Assembly (NCBI RefSeq): GCF_002251295.1
Contig: NZ_NPJA01000033.1
Location: forward strand, 1-64,000
Reading direction: 5' to 3'
Source of the DNA: Prevotella sp. P5-50
GTDB taxonomy: Bacteria; Bacteroidota; Bacteroidia; Bacteroidales; Bacteroidaceae
Length of the DNA: 64,000 nucleotides
Shown here: in pieces, positions 17,811-26,586 of the stretch
Layout: each line of letters opens with the position of its first letter
How positions within the stretch are numbered: the stretch's first letter is position 1
The notes under the pieces: model-generated
What the model saw: only the letters and a program-made list of their open reading frames with translations
What the model was told of the DNA's origin: nothing
Databases searched by the model: none
Translations under genes and position numbers: made by a program

Positions 17811-17818
17811 TACCTTTG
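17811..17818 (+). promoter_or_regulatory. -7 box of metY
   Basis: TACCTTTG at 17811-17818. The leader to the ATG at 17936 is about 110 bases. I found no SAM-riboswitch or attenuator fold by eye in it. Confidence 0.65.
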
Positions 17819-17935
17819 CATCGTCAATCAGACAAACAGGATGAAGCGACAGCATAACATTCCATCACCTGTTACAGAGAACGACACAAAATAAAAAACA
17901 ATATAAACACAAACTAAAAAGAAAGGAAACAAGTT

Positions 17936-19228
17936 ATGAGCAACAACAAGAAACTTCACTTCGAGACACTCCAACTGCATGTAGGTCAAGAGCAACCCGA
18001 TCCAGCAACCGATGCACGTGCCGTACCCATCTACCAGACTACATCATACGTGTTCCGCAACTCACAACATGCTGCCGACCGTTTCGGTCTGCGTGACGCA
18101 GGAAACATCTACGGCCGACTGACCAATTCAACCCAAGGAGTCTTCGAAGACCGCGTTGCCGCATTGGAAGGCGGTGTGGCAGGACTGGCTGTAGCCAGTG
18201 GAGCAGCTGCCGTAACCTACGCACTGCAAAACATCGTATTGAACGGTGATCACATCGTTGCTGCCGATAACCTCTATGGTGGTTCGTTCAATCTCATCAC
18301 CCATACACTTGCCAACCAAGGTGTGACAAACACGATTGTCAATGTAAACGACCTTGATGCACTTGAAGCTGCCATTCAGTCCAATACCAAGGCAGTATAT
18401 GCCGAAACCTTTGGCAACCCCAATGCCGATGTCACCAATATCGAAGCAGTAGCAGAAGTGGCACACCGCCATAACATCCCCCTCATCATTGACAATACCT
18501 TCGGCACCCCATACCTCATCCGTCCTATCGAACATGGAGCCGACATCGTCGTTCACTCAGCCACCAAATTCATCGGTGGACATGGTTCAAGTCTTGGCGG
18601 CGTGATCGTTGACGGTGGAAAATTCGACTGGAAAGCCAATGCCGATAAATATCCCACACTGGCCAAGCCGGATCCCTCATACCATGGTGCAGTATTTGCT
18701 GATGTTGCAGGAGCAGCAGCCTTCGTCACCCGCATCCGTGCCGTCATTCTTCGTGACACCGGTGCCACAATCTCTCCCTTCAATGCCTTCATCCTGTTGC
18801 AAGGTCTGGAGACGCTGAGTCTGCGCGTAGAACGCCATGTAGAGAACGCGCTGAAAGTGGTAGAATTCCTCAGCAAGCATCCCAAGGTGGCTAAGGTCAA
18901 CCATCCTTCGCTCGCCTCACACCCCGACCACGAGCTCTACAAGCGCTATTTCCCTCAAGGCGGCGGCAGCATCTTCACCTTCGAGATCAAGGGTGACGAG
19001 AAAGACGCATGGAAGTTTATCGACTCACTGGAGATTTTCTCCCTTCTCGCCAACGTTGCCGACGTGAAGAGTCTGGTCATCCACCCCTATACCACCACAC
19101 ACTCACAGATGAGTCCCGAAGAACTGGCACAGCAGCACATCACCCCCAGCACCATCCGCTTGAGCATCGGTACAGAACATATCGACGACATCATCGACGA
19201 CCTATCCCAGGCATTCGACAAAATATAA
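17936..19228 (+). CDS. metY: O-acetylhomoserine aminocarboxypropyltransferase (sulfhydrylase)
   Basis: 430 residues of the Cys/Met-metabolism PLP family. It makes homocysteine from O-acetylhomoserine and sulfide. N-terminal FETLQLHVGQE and PIYQTTSYVF, the YGRLTNST block and the PLP lysine Lys211 in HSATKFIGGHG are all present. The MetY-type insert PDPSYHG and FILLQGLETLSLRVERH distinguish it from MetB/MetC. cysK starts 20 bases after its stop, so the pair forms a sulfide-assimilation operon feeding both methionine and cysteine. A candidate operator overlaps the promoter. Confidence 0.95.
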   Translation: MSNNKKLHFETLQLHVGQEQPDPATDARAVPIYQTTSYVFRNSQHAADRFGLRDAGNIYGRLTNSTQGVFEDRVAALEGGVAGLAVASGAAAVTYALQNIVLNGDHIVAADNLYGGSFNLITHTLANQGVTNTIVNVNDLDALEAAIQSNTKAVYAETFGNPNADVTNIEAVAEVAHRHNIPLIIDNTFGTPYLIRPIEHGADIVVHSATKFIGGHGSSLGGVIVDGGKFDWKANADKYPTLAKPDPSYHGAVFADVAGAAAFVTRIRAVILRDTGATISPFNAFILLQGLETLSLRVERHVENALKVVEFLSKHPKVAKVNHPSLASHPDHELYKRYFPQGGGSIFTFEIKGDEKDAWKFIDSLEIFSLLANVADVKSLVIHPYTTTHSQMSPEELAQQHITPSTIRLSIGTEHIDDIIDDLSQAFDKI

Positions 19229-19248
19229 ACCGTAAATTCTAAATAAAT

Positions 19249-20196
19249 ATGGCAAGAATCGCAAAACAACTGACCGAACTGATCGGCCATACCCCATTAC
19301 TCGAACTCACTAAGTTCTCTGCTTCCCATGGACTGCAGACCCCCATCATTGCCAAGGTGGAATATTTCAATCCTGGCGGCAGTGTAAAAGACCGCATCGC
19401 ATTGGCGATGATAGAAGATGCCGAACAGCGGGGAATCCTCAAACCCGGTGCAACCATCATCGAGCCGACCAGTGGCAATACTGGTGTAGGCCTTGCATTG
19501 GTATCGGCAGTAAAAGGCTACAAACTGATCCTCACCATGCCCGAAACAATGAGCATCGAACGCCGCAATCTGGTGAAGGCATACGGTGCCGAGGTTCGGC
19601 TGACCAGTGGCAAGGACGGTATGGCAGGAGCCATCAAGGCCGCCGAAGAACTGCGCGACAGCATACCAGGCAGTGTCATCCTGCAGCAGTTTGAAAACGG
19701 TGCCAATCCAGCACGCCACTATGCCACAACTGGTCCTGAGATCTGGCAGGACACCGATGGAAAGGTAGATATCTTCGTAGCCGGTGTAGGCACAGGAGGA
19801 ACCGTCAGCGGTATTGCCAAATACCTCAAGGAGCAGAATCCCAACGTAAAGATTGTTGCCGTAGAGCCCCTCTCTTCGCCTGTTCTCAACGGTGGTCAGA
19901 GCGGTCCACATAAGATTCAAGGCATTGGTGCAGGTTTCGTGCCCAAGACCTATGATGCCTCGCTGATAGACGAAGTGCTCGACATCGACAACGACGATGC
20001 CATCCGCACAGGTCGCGAACTGGCACAGCAGGACGGTCTTCTGGTAGGCATTTCTTCTGGAGCAGCAGCCTATGCCGCCTCGGTATTGGCCAAGCGCCCG
20101 GAGAACGCAGGGAAAACCATTGTCACCCTATTGCCCGATACCGGTGAACGATACCTCTCTACTGTGCTCTATGCTTTCGACGAATACCCACTATAA
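19249..20196 (+). CDS. cysK: Cysteine synthase A (O-acetylserine sulfhydrylase)
   Basis: 315 residues. This PLP enzyme replaces the acetoxy group of O-acetylserine with sulfide to form cysteine. The PLP lysine is Lys47 in NPGGSVKDR. The substrate loop TSGNTG, the phosphate loop GVGTGGT and the CysK-specific [11 protein letters not shown] are present. It is co-transcribed with metY and shares sulfide as substrate. Confidence 0.96.
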   Translation: MARIAKQLTELIGHTPLLELTKFSASHGLQTPIIAKVEYFNPGGSVKDRIALAMIEDAEQRGILKPGATIIEPTSGNTGVGLALVSAVKGYKLILTMPETMSIERRNLVKAYGAEVRLTSGKDGMAGAIKAAEELRDSIPGSVILQQFENGANPARHYATTGPEIWQDTDGKVDIFVAGVGTGGTVSGIAKYLKEQNPNVKIVAVEPLSSPVLNGGQSGPHKIQGIGAGFVPKTYDASLIDEVLDIDNDDAIRTGRELAQQDGLLVGISSGAAAYAASVLAKRPENAGKTIVTLLPDTGERYLSTVLYAFDEYPL

Positions 20197-20237
20197 GCTT
20201 CATATTGACGTTATTTGATAAAAAAGAATAATAAAAT

Positions 20238-20268
20238 TTTGTAATGTAACCTATTTTGGTTATCTTTG
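20238..20268 (+). promoter_or_regulatory. Promoter of the sensor-kinase pair
   Basis: TTTG at 20238-20241 and TATCTTTG at 20261-20268, 19 bases apart. The first kinase starts at 20304. Confidence 0.75.
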
Positions 20269-20303
20269 TGGCTGAATAACTATAAAGATATTCTCAGCAA
20301 CAG

Positions 20304-23126
20304 ATGCAAAGAAAACCAAACAAAAGGTTCATATATACATTGGTAGCCATAGTCCTTTTCAGCACTATGGCTGCCAATGCTTCGTCTTCCAACAATCATA
20401 CAAGAACATACACCAACGAACATCCGCTGATCTATGAAGACTGTTGGGATATGTACCCCTACTCCTTTCTTAACGAGCAGGGCAAGCCCGACGGCTACAA
20501 CATCGAGGTCATTAAGATGATCTTTGAGAAGCTCAAAATCCCTTATACCATTGTATTAAAGCCAGCCACACAAAACCAGGCAGACCTCAACCATGACAAT
20601 GCCGACCTTATCGTCGTCAGATCAACAGGATTCTTCAGTCGCTTCGGCCATTATAGCCGCAACTCCATATCACTCATCACCATGAGTCTGGCAACACCAA
20701 TCGACAAACCCGTCAACATCCATACGTTCAGCGACCTGAGCAAGCAGCGGGTCACTGTCCTCGACAGCGGTATGGTGCATCGCCTGATGATTGACTACGA
20801 ATGGGGAGCGAATGCCATCCCCGTGAAAGACATCAACGAGGCCATTCTCAGAGTGAGCGATACCGAACAGGGGCAGGTCATCTGGTACAAGCCGTCGCTG
20901 GAGTATCTGAAGCGGACGTACGACCTCGACAACATCCAGATTACCGATGTCGATATCCCCCTGGGTGAGGCGCGTTTTGTATCCCACAACCAGCAATTAC
21001 TAAACCAGATAGACAGTGTCTATACCCTGCTCAATTCCGAAGACCGCTTCGAACCGCTGCAGAACAAATGGTTCTACCCCGATCGTGGCGAATGGCAGAT
21101 GCCGGCATGGGCATGGTGGCTGATGGGCATTGCCACACTGCTGACCATACCATTGCTGTATAGCCTATACTACTTCCGTCGCAAAGACAGGCAGCTTGCC
21201 AAGTCCTACGACTTGCAGAACCAGCGTATGTCGCTGATTCTTGAAGCCAGCGGCGTAAGAATGTGGACCTACAACGTCCACACCGAGTCCTTCAACTGGT
21301 ATGATCGCGACAGCATGAACTATATCACCTATCCTGCGGAAGAATTCTCCCACCGCTACTACCCTGGCGACTTCAACCGTCTGATGCGTGTCATAGAGCA
21401 ACTCATAGACGGGAACATCACCGACGAACAGGTATCGCTTGACATCAAGGCGATGGATGCCGAAACAGGCGACAATCAGGAACACGACTTCCAGATACAG
21501 CTCTCCGTCCTGCAGCGCAACAAGAAAGGCAACCCTATTGTCATTCTTGGCACGAAGAAAGACATTACCGACGAACTCCGCATGGAGCAGGATGCCGAAG
21601 AGCGACTCATTCGCTACAAGACCATCTTCGACAGTTCGACGATCGGCATCATCGTGTTCAACGCAGAAGGACAGCTCACCAATATCAACGAAAAGGCATG
21701 CAGCCTCTTCCAGTGCGACAAGAAAGACATCATCCGCCAGTCGCCCTCTTTCCGTACAATTTTCGAACTCGAAGAGGATCACATCGAAGCGTTGGACGGT
21801 GTATCGATGTGTCGGAAGGTGGACTTCGACAATCATCTCACCAGCAAGGAGCTGGGCCATATCATCAACCAGAGCGGCACACAGATCTTTGAGATTCACA
21901 TGATGGTGGCTTGCGACGAAGCCAACGAGCACGCCAACAATCTGTTGGTGGTCGTAGAGGACATCCGCCAGCACATCGAGATCAAGAAGCAATGGAAAGA
22001 TAAATTGGCAAGGAAACGAGACCTGCAGCATCAGCTCGACAACTATATCGACCATACCAACTACCTCTTGAAGGTCAGCGGCATGCGCATAGTGCACTAT
22101 TCTCCAGAAACCCATACGCTGTGTGTCAAAGACAATCTCAGCCATGTGCAGTACGAACTGACCCAGACCCGTTGCATGACATTGGTTCACGAGCGTTCGC
22201 AGAAACGCGTCATGCACCTGTTGAGCAAGATGGACAACCGTTCGCAGGAACCTTTCTGCATGGAGGTGATGACCGTCATCCGTTCGGGCGAGAACCCGTT
22301 GTGGCTCAGATTCTGCATGACACCTGTTCATGATGATATTGAAGAGAAAGACGCCTATTTTGGCATCTGCTACGACATCAGCGAACTGAAAGCCAACCAA
22401 CTGCGTCTGGACGAAGCCTACAGCACCGCTCGCGAGATTGAGCATGCCAAAAACAGCTTCCTCAAGAATATGTGTTACGAGATACGCACACCGCTGACCG
22501 CCGTTGTGGGATTTGCCGAAATGCTCTCTACCGACATCACCCCAGAGGACGAGCATGTATTCACCAAAGAGATACTCGACAATTCCGACCACCTCCTGCG
22601 ACTGATAGACGAGATACTCTTCTACTCGCGCATCGACTCCGACATGGTGAAGATCACCCCGACACCCACTGAGTTTACCGAACTCTTCAAGACAAACTGT
22701 CAGCGGGGATGGGACATGGCACACCCCAACGGTGTCAATTTCATCATGGAAATACCCTACGACCAACTGGTTCTCAATATCGACGGCTACAACATAGCCC
22801 ATCTGCTCACATCGCTCATCAGCAATGCCGCCTTCAACACGAAGCACGGTTTTGTCAGAGTGCGTTTCGACTATATCGGTCGCCGTCTCATCATCTCCGT
22901 AGAAGACACCAGCGACGGCATCAGCGACCGCGAGCTCCAACTCATCAAGCAGCATACCGGCGGCAGCATCGACGAGCGCATCGGCATCAGTCTGCCCGTC
23001 TGCAAGCAACTGGCAGAGATGATGAACGGAACACTGGAAATCAGTTCTGAATCAGGACAGGGCACCATCGTATGGGTAAGCATTCCCTGTCAGGCATCAC
23101 TTATCAAACGTAAGAAGTTCATTTAA
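20304..23126 (+). CDS. Membrane sensor histidine-kinase homologue lacking the phosphoacceptor His (pseudokinase candidate)
   Basis: 940 residues. A signal peptide is followed by a periplasmic solute-binding domain of the SBP_bac_3 (amino-acid binding) type at about 40-255, one membrane helix at about 268-290, two to three PAS-like regions, a HisKA-like region at about 713-780 and an HATPase-like end. The H-box reads NMCYEIRTPL: Tyr725 replaces the histidine of the usual SHEIRTPL. The ATP site is also worn: EDTSDGIS replaces DTGxGI, and ERIGISLPV replaces the GTGLGL loop. It probably cannot autophosphorylate. The intact kinase gene begins two bases after its stop. It may act as a ligand-sensing partner. 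Confidence 0.85.
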   Translation: MQRKPNKRFIYTLVAIVLFSTMAANASSSNNHTRTYTNEHPLIYEDCWDMYPYSFLNEQGKPDGYNIEVIKMIFEKLKIPYTIVLKPATQNQADLNHDNADLIVVRSTGFFSRFGHYSRNSISLITMSLATPIDKPVNIHTFSDLSKQRVTVLDSGMVHRLMIDYEWGANAIPVKDINEAILRVSDTEQGQVIWYKPSLEYLKRTYDLDNIQITDVDIPLGEARFVSHNQQLLNQIDSVYTLLNSEDRFEPLQNKWFYPDRGEWQMPAWAWWLMGIATLLTIPLLYSLYYFRRKDRQLAKSYDLQNQRMSLILEASGVRMWTYNVHTESFNWYDRDSMNYITYPAEEFSHRYYPGDFNRLMRVIEQLIDGNITDEQVSLDIKAMDAETGDNQEHDFQIQLSVLQRNKKGNPIVILGTKKDITDELRMEQDAEERLIRYKTIFDSSTIGIIVFNAEGQLTNINEKACSLFQCDKKDIIRQSPSFRTIFELEEDHIEALDGVSMCRKVDFDNHLTSKELGHIINQSGTQIFEIHMMVACDEANEHANNLLVVVEDIRQHIEIKKQWKDKLARKRDLQHQLDNYIDHTNYLLKVSGMRIVHYSPETHTLCVKDNLSHVQYELTQTRCMTLVHERSQKRVMHLLSKMDNRSQEPFCMEVMTVIRSGENPLWLRFCMTPVHDDIEEKDAYFGICYDISELKANQLRLDEAYSTAREIEHAKNSFLKNMCYEIRTPLTAVVGFAEMLSTDITPEDEHVFTKEILDNSDHLLRLIDEILFYSRIDSDMVKITPTPTEFTELFKTNCQRGWDMAHPNGVNFIMEIPYDQLVLNIDGYNIAHLLTSLISNAAFNTKHGFVRVRFDYIGRRLIISVEDTSDGISDRELQLIKQHTGGSIDERIGISLPVCKQLAEMMNGTLEISSESGQGTIVWVSIPCQASLIKRKKFI

Positions 23127-23128
23127 CC

Positions 23129-25927
23129 ATGAAAGTTAGTTTTCTGAGACATATCATGACATTGATTGCTGCCCTGCTGACCGTCAGCACGGCATGGGGA
23201 GACGCACCGCGACAGAAGACGCAGTACCAGCGCAGATACGACGCTGCCCACCCCGTCATCATTGTGGGCGACTGGGACAAGCCGCCCTATGAATTCCAAG
23301 ACGACACGGGCAGGCCTGCCGGCACCAATGTTGAGATCATGACAGAAATATTAGACCAACTCGACATCCCTTATAAATTCGTACTGAAAGAGTGGGCCAA
23401 TGCCCTCAAGACCTTCGAACGTGGCGATGCAGACCTGATTCTTGCCAATGTCAGACGCTACAGGAAACCGCCTTTTTGCTATACCCGCAACATCATCAAC
23501 TACAACCGCATCGTGGCAGTCACCTGCGGCACAACATCGTCCAACAGTTCACTCAAAGAACTGGTGGAAGCCGGTACGGTATTGAAACCAGCCGACTATA
23601 CGAAACATTATTTTCTTGAAGAAGACTCATCCTATCTCAGCCAATTGGAATTTCAGTCGCCCACGACAGCCCTTATGGGCGTATTGGCACACGACTTCAA
23701 ATACTACGTATGGGGTGAAGAACCGCTGAAATGGAAAATCAGACAACTCAATATGGACAAGTCGGGATTCATCCTCAACGATGTGGGCATACCCGTCAGC
23801 GAGATCCACGTCATCGGACGCGATACGAAACTCATCGCAGACATCGACTATGTCTATTCCCAACTGAAACAGCGCGGACGGGTGGCACTCATCAACGACA
23901 AATGGCTGCATCCAGAGCGCATCCGTAAGAAAACCATCCCCATGTGGGGGTATCTGATGATTGGCGCGGTGATGTTTGCCCTGATGTGCTATATGGGCAC
24001 CCGCATAGCGAGAGGGAGGGTGCGCGCCAAGAGCCAGCGCAACAGCGAACTCGATGCCATGATGACGCGTGCCCTGCAGATGGGCTACCACTACGTATTT
24101 CAGTACGACCTTACCTCGCGCATACTGGTCAATCAGTACGGCAGTCTGCTGCCCGACGAGGGTATGTCGTGGTTCGACTTCAGCCAGCGCCTCCACCCTG
24201 CCGAACGCAACAACTGGGTGAGACGGCTCGAACAGCTGAGAGACGGCAGCATGGACAAACACGTGGAACTGAGTGGACGATGGAATGCCGGCACTAAAGA
24301 CAAGCCGATATGGAAACACCTGCGCGGCCACTTCGCCGTCGAGCAGGATGCCTACGGACAGCCAGTAAACATCTATGCCACCATAGTCGATAAGACCCAC
24401 AACGTAGGACTGATCCACGAAGCCAACAAGATGGAGCGGAAGTTCCTACAGTTTTTCCAATTCTCAAAGGTGGCCATGGCAGTCTATAACCAAAACGGAT
24501 GGATAGAAAACAGCAACGAAGAGATGAAACGCATCTGTAAAGCTGATGCGAAAAACGCACGATTGCTGCAGAAGACTTCACTTTTCGACATGCCGATGTT
24601 TGCCGACGCCTTCAACGAGAGTCGCCACGACCCCATCTTCCTCTGCCACCTTGCCCCCGCAGACAGCGACCAGGGTCGCGAGGCATGCGTGGAATACAAC
24701 GTCGTCCCACTCTTCGACTACTTCGGCCGTGTCTCCAACTACCTCCTCATGGCTTACGACATCAAAGCCCAGAGCGACACCTACCACCATCTCATCATGT
24801 GTCAGCACGAATGTGATACGCTCCAGCGATACATCGACTATAACGAGAAGCGACTGAAATTCATGTTGAATCACTCCGACTGGACGATGTGGGAGCTCGA
24901 TCTACGCAATAAGATGATCTACTATTCCCACACGCTGAAACATGCAGACTACGTCATCGAGTTTGAGAAATACCTCAGACAGCTGCCCCCGGAACTCTAC
25001 GACGAATACACGATCAGCGACGAGAGCATCGGCCTCTTCCAAGGACCATTCCACGTGAAGCGGCAGCTCAACTCCTCCGCATTCAGCAAAGGTCCGTGCG
25101 CCCACGACATCTACGGTCGCCTGCGCAAAGGCGACGACGGATCCACCCTGGGCTACAGCGGCATGCTCCACGACATCACCAGACTGGAGAATATCAAGAA
25201 AGAAGTGGGCGAGATCAGCGAGAAAACCAAGAACAGCGCCCAGCAGAAGAGCGTCTTCCTCGCCCAGATGACCCACGAACTGCGCACGCCCCTCAACTCC
25301 ATTGTAGGCTTCTCCGACATGCTGAAATATGCAGAATCAGCCGGGGAGCGTGAACGCTTTGTCCACATCATCCGCACCCATTGCGACATCCTGGTGCGTC
25401 TCATCAACGGCATCCTCGAAGCCTCCACCATCAACGACAACCCGATGGACGTCAAGCCCGCCGAAGTTGACTTTGCCGAAGAGTTTGAATACCTCTGTCA
25501 GTCCATCGAGATCCGCGTGCAGCGCCACCATCTGCGCTTTGTCACCTCCAAACCCCTGAAGAAGCTCAGAGTATCGATCGACATCGGTCGCGTGCGCCAG
25601 ATATTCAGCAATTTTGTGAGCAACGCATTGAAATACACGAAGAAGGGCAGCATCTGGGTAGGCTATCGCCTGGAGAAGCGCAACGGTCAGATGGGCATCT
25701 ATGCCTTCTGCGAAGACACCGGAACGGGCATACCCCACGACAAACAAAAAGCAGTTTTCGATCGTTTCGTCAAGCTCAACGAGTTTGTGCAGGGCACAGG
25801 CCTCGGCCTCTCCATCTGTAAGTCCATCGTCACCGCCTGCCATGGCGACATCGGCGTAGAGAGCGAAGTGGATAATGGTTCTAAATTCTGGTTCTGGATT
25901 CCTGTGGAGGTTATTGAAAAGGAATAG
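23129..25927 (+). CDS. Membrane sensor histidine kinase with periplasmic solute-binding domain
   Basis: 932 residues with the same layout as its upstream neighbour: signal peptide, SBP_bac_3-type domain (about 40-250, with GDWDKPPYEFQD), membrane helix at about 270-292, PAS-like regions, then HisKA and HATPase. Here the catalytic parts are intact: His716 in QMTHELRTPLNSIVGF, N-box FSNFVSNALKYT, G1 EDTGTGIP and G2 GTGLGLSIC. There is no receiver domain and no response regulator nearby, so the partner is elsewhere. The two-base gap implies co-translation with the first protein. Adjacency to metY-cysK hints at an amino-acid ligand, but that is inference. Confidence 0.88.
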   Translation: MKVSFLRHIMTLIAALLTVSTAWGDAPRQKTQYQRRYDAAHPVIIVGDWDKPPYEFQDDTGRPAGTNVEIMTEILDQLDIPYKFVLKEWANALKTFERGDADLILANVRRYRKPPFCYTRNIINYNRIVAVTCGTTSSNSSLKELVEAGTVLKPADYTKHYFLEEDSSYLSQLEFQSPTTALMGVLAHDFKYYVWGEEPLKWKIRQLNMDKSGFILNDVGIPVSEIHVIGRDTKLIADIDYVYSQLKQRGRVALINDKWLHPERIRKKTIPMWGYLMIGAVMFALMCYMGTRIARGRVRAKSQRNSELDAMMTRALQMGYHYVFQYDLTSRILVNQYGSLLPDEGMSWFDFSQRLHPAERNNWVRRLEQLRDGSMDKHVELSGRWNAGTKDKPIWKHLRGHFAVEQDAYGQPVNIYATIVDKTHNVGLIHEANKMERKFLQFFQFSKVAMAVYNQNGWIENSNEEMKRICKADAKNARLLQKTSLFDMPMFADAFNESRHDPIFLCHLAPADSDQGREACVEYNVVPLFDYFGRVSNYLLMAYDIKAQSDTYHHLIMCQHECDTLQRYIDYNEKRLKFMLNHSDWTMWELDLRNKMIYYSHTLKHADYVIEFEKYLRQLPPELYDEYTISDESIGLFQGPFHVKRQLNSSAFSKGPCAHDIYGRLRKGDDGSTLGYSGMLHDITRLENIKKEVGEISEKTKNSAQQKSVFLAQMTHELRTPLNSIVGFSDMLKYAESAGERERFVHIIRTHCDILVRLINGILEASTINDNPMDVKPAEVDFAEEFEYLCQSIEIRVQRHHLRFVTSKPLKKLRVSIDIGRVRQIFSNFVSNALKYTKKGSIWVGYRLEKRNGQMGIYAFCEDTGTGIPHDKQKAVFDRFVKLNEFVQGTGLGLSICKSIVTACHGDIGVESEVDNGSKFWFWIPVEVIEKE

Positions 25928-26144
25928 AGGTAAGGGCGCTTCACCCCGTTCTCATATACCAAAGTTATAGTTTTTCACAATATTTCAACCACTCGACCAC
26001 GTATCCACGTAACTTACTAACATAGAGATTATTATAGAGCAGTAGATTATTAGATTATCGGCCACACATACAAGCAAACTCTTTGTCAACATCAATCCCA
26101 TGTGTTGGCAATATCTTTGCCAACATTAGACAATACACTTGCTA

Positions 26145-26325
26145 AACGTTGGAAAACACCTTTATCAACGTTGGAAAACACCTTTATCAACGTTGGAAAA
26201 CACCTTTATCAACGTTGGAAAACACCTTTATCAAACGTTAGATAACACCTTTATCAAACGTTAGATAACACCTTTATCAAACGTTGGATAATACCTTTAT
26301 CAAACGTTGGATAATATTTTTATCA
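26145..26325. repeat. Minisatellite, eight units of 22-23 bp
   Basis: The unit AACGTTGGAAAACACCTTTATC repeats in tandem without spacers. The first copies are identical. Later ones carry an extra A and drift (GTTAGATAACACC, GTTGGATAATACC). The gradient of divergence suggests growth by slippage or unequal exchange. Weaker copies precede the array. Confidence 0.92.
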
Positions 26326-26495
26326 GGCATCGGCAAAAGTCCTGATAAACATGGGCAAGATATTCTCTGGTGGTCGAAGTGTGGTCGAAACACGTAAATA
26401 TAAAGTCATCGACCACCACTTAAAGCATTGCGCAATAGCGCATTATGCCTCAGCGGTGGTCGAGTGGTCGAATATTTTTGAAAATCATAAATAAA

Positions 26496-26539
26496 CCTCA
26501 TCAGACGCTGCACCACATTGGCTACAGCAACTGATGAGG
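26496..26539 (-). terminator. Terminator after nhaD
   Basis: CCTCATCAG (26496-26504) pairs with CTGATGAGG (26531-26539), with further pairing of CGCTG and CAGC inside. It lies just past the 3' end of nhaD on the reverse strand. A related hairpin occurs at 33763-33796. Confidence 0.75.
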
Positions 26540-26586
26540 AATCATCCAACATCAGCATTGGACAGTGTGGACTTATGGGCTGGAAG

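Larger units (their letters stand above)
25928..26586. other. Gene-free spacer with minisatellite, GTGGTCGA cluster and terminator
   Basis: About 660 bases without a gene. It contains a 22-23-bp minisatellite (26145-26325, with degenerate copies back to about 26085) and six copies of GTGGTCGA or its complement around it (25993, 26370, 26381, 26409, 26456, 26464). There is also a small hairpin TGCGC-AATA-GCGCA at 26429-26442 and the nhaD terminator. Confidence 0.8.

Noticed and set aside
17819-17935. Possible SAM riboswitch or attenuator in the metY leader
   Set aside because: I looked for paired stems, a kink-turn pattern and a terminator before the ATG and found none by eye.
22476-22478. 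Tyr725 as a simple sequencing error for His
   Set aside because: Both glycine-rich ATP boxes of the same protein are also degraded, so the loss of activity is consistent across the domain.
21165-23009. 614-codon open frame antisense to the first sensor kinase
   Set aside because: It mirrors a GC-rich coding gene with clear domains. The reverse translation shows no family motifs and has no promoter or ribosome site.
26145-26325. Regular repeats that could suggest a CRISPR array
   Set aside because: Units of 22-23 bp follow each other without unique spacers, and no cas genes are present. It is a minisatellite.
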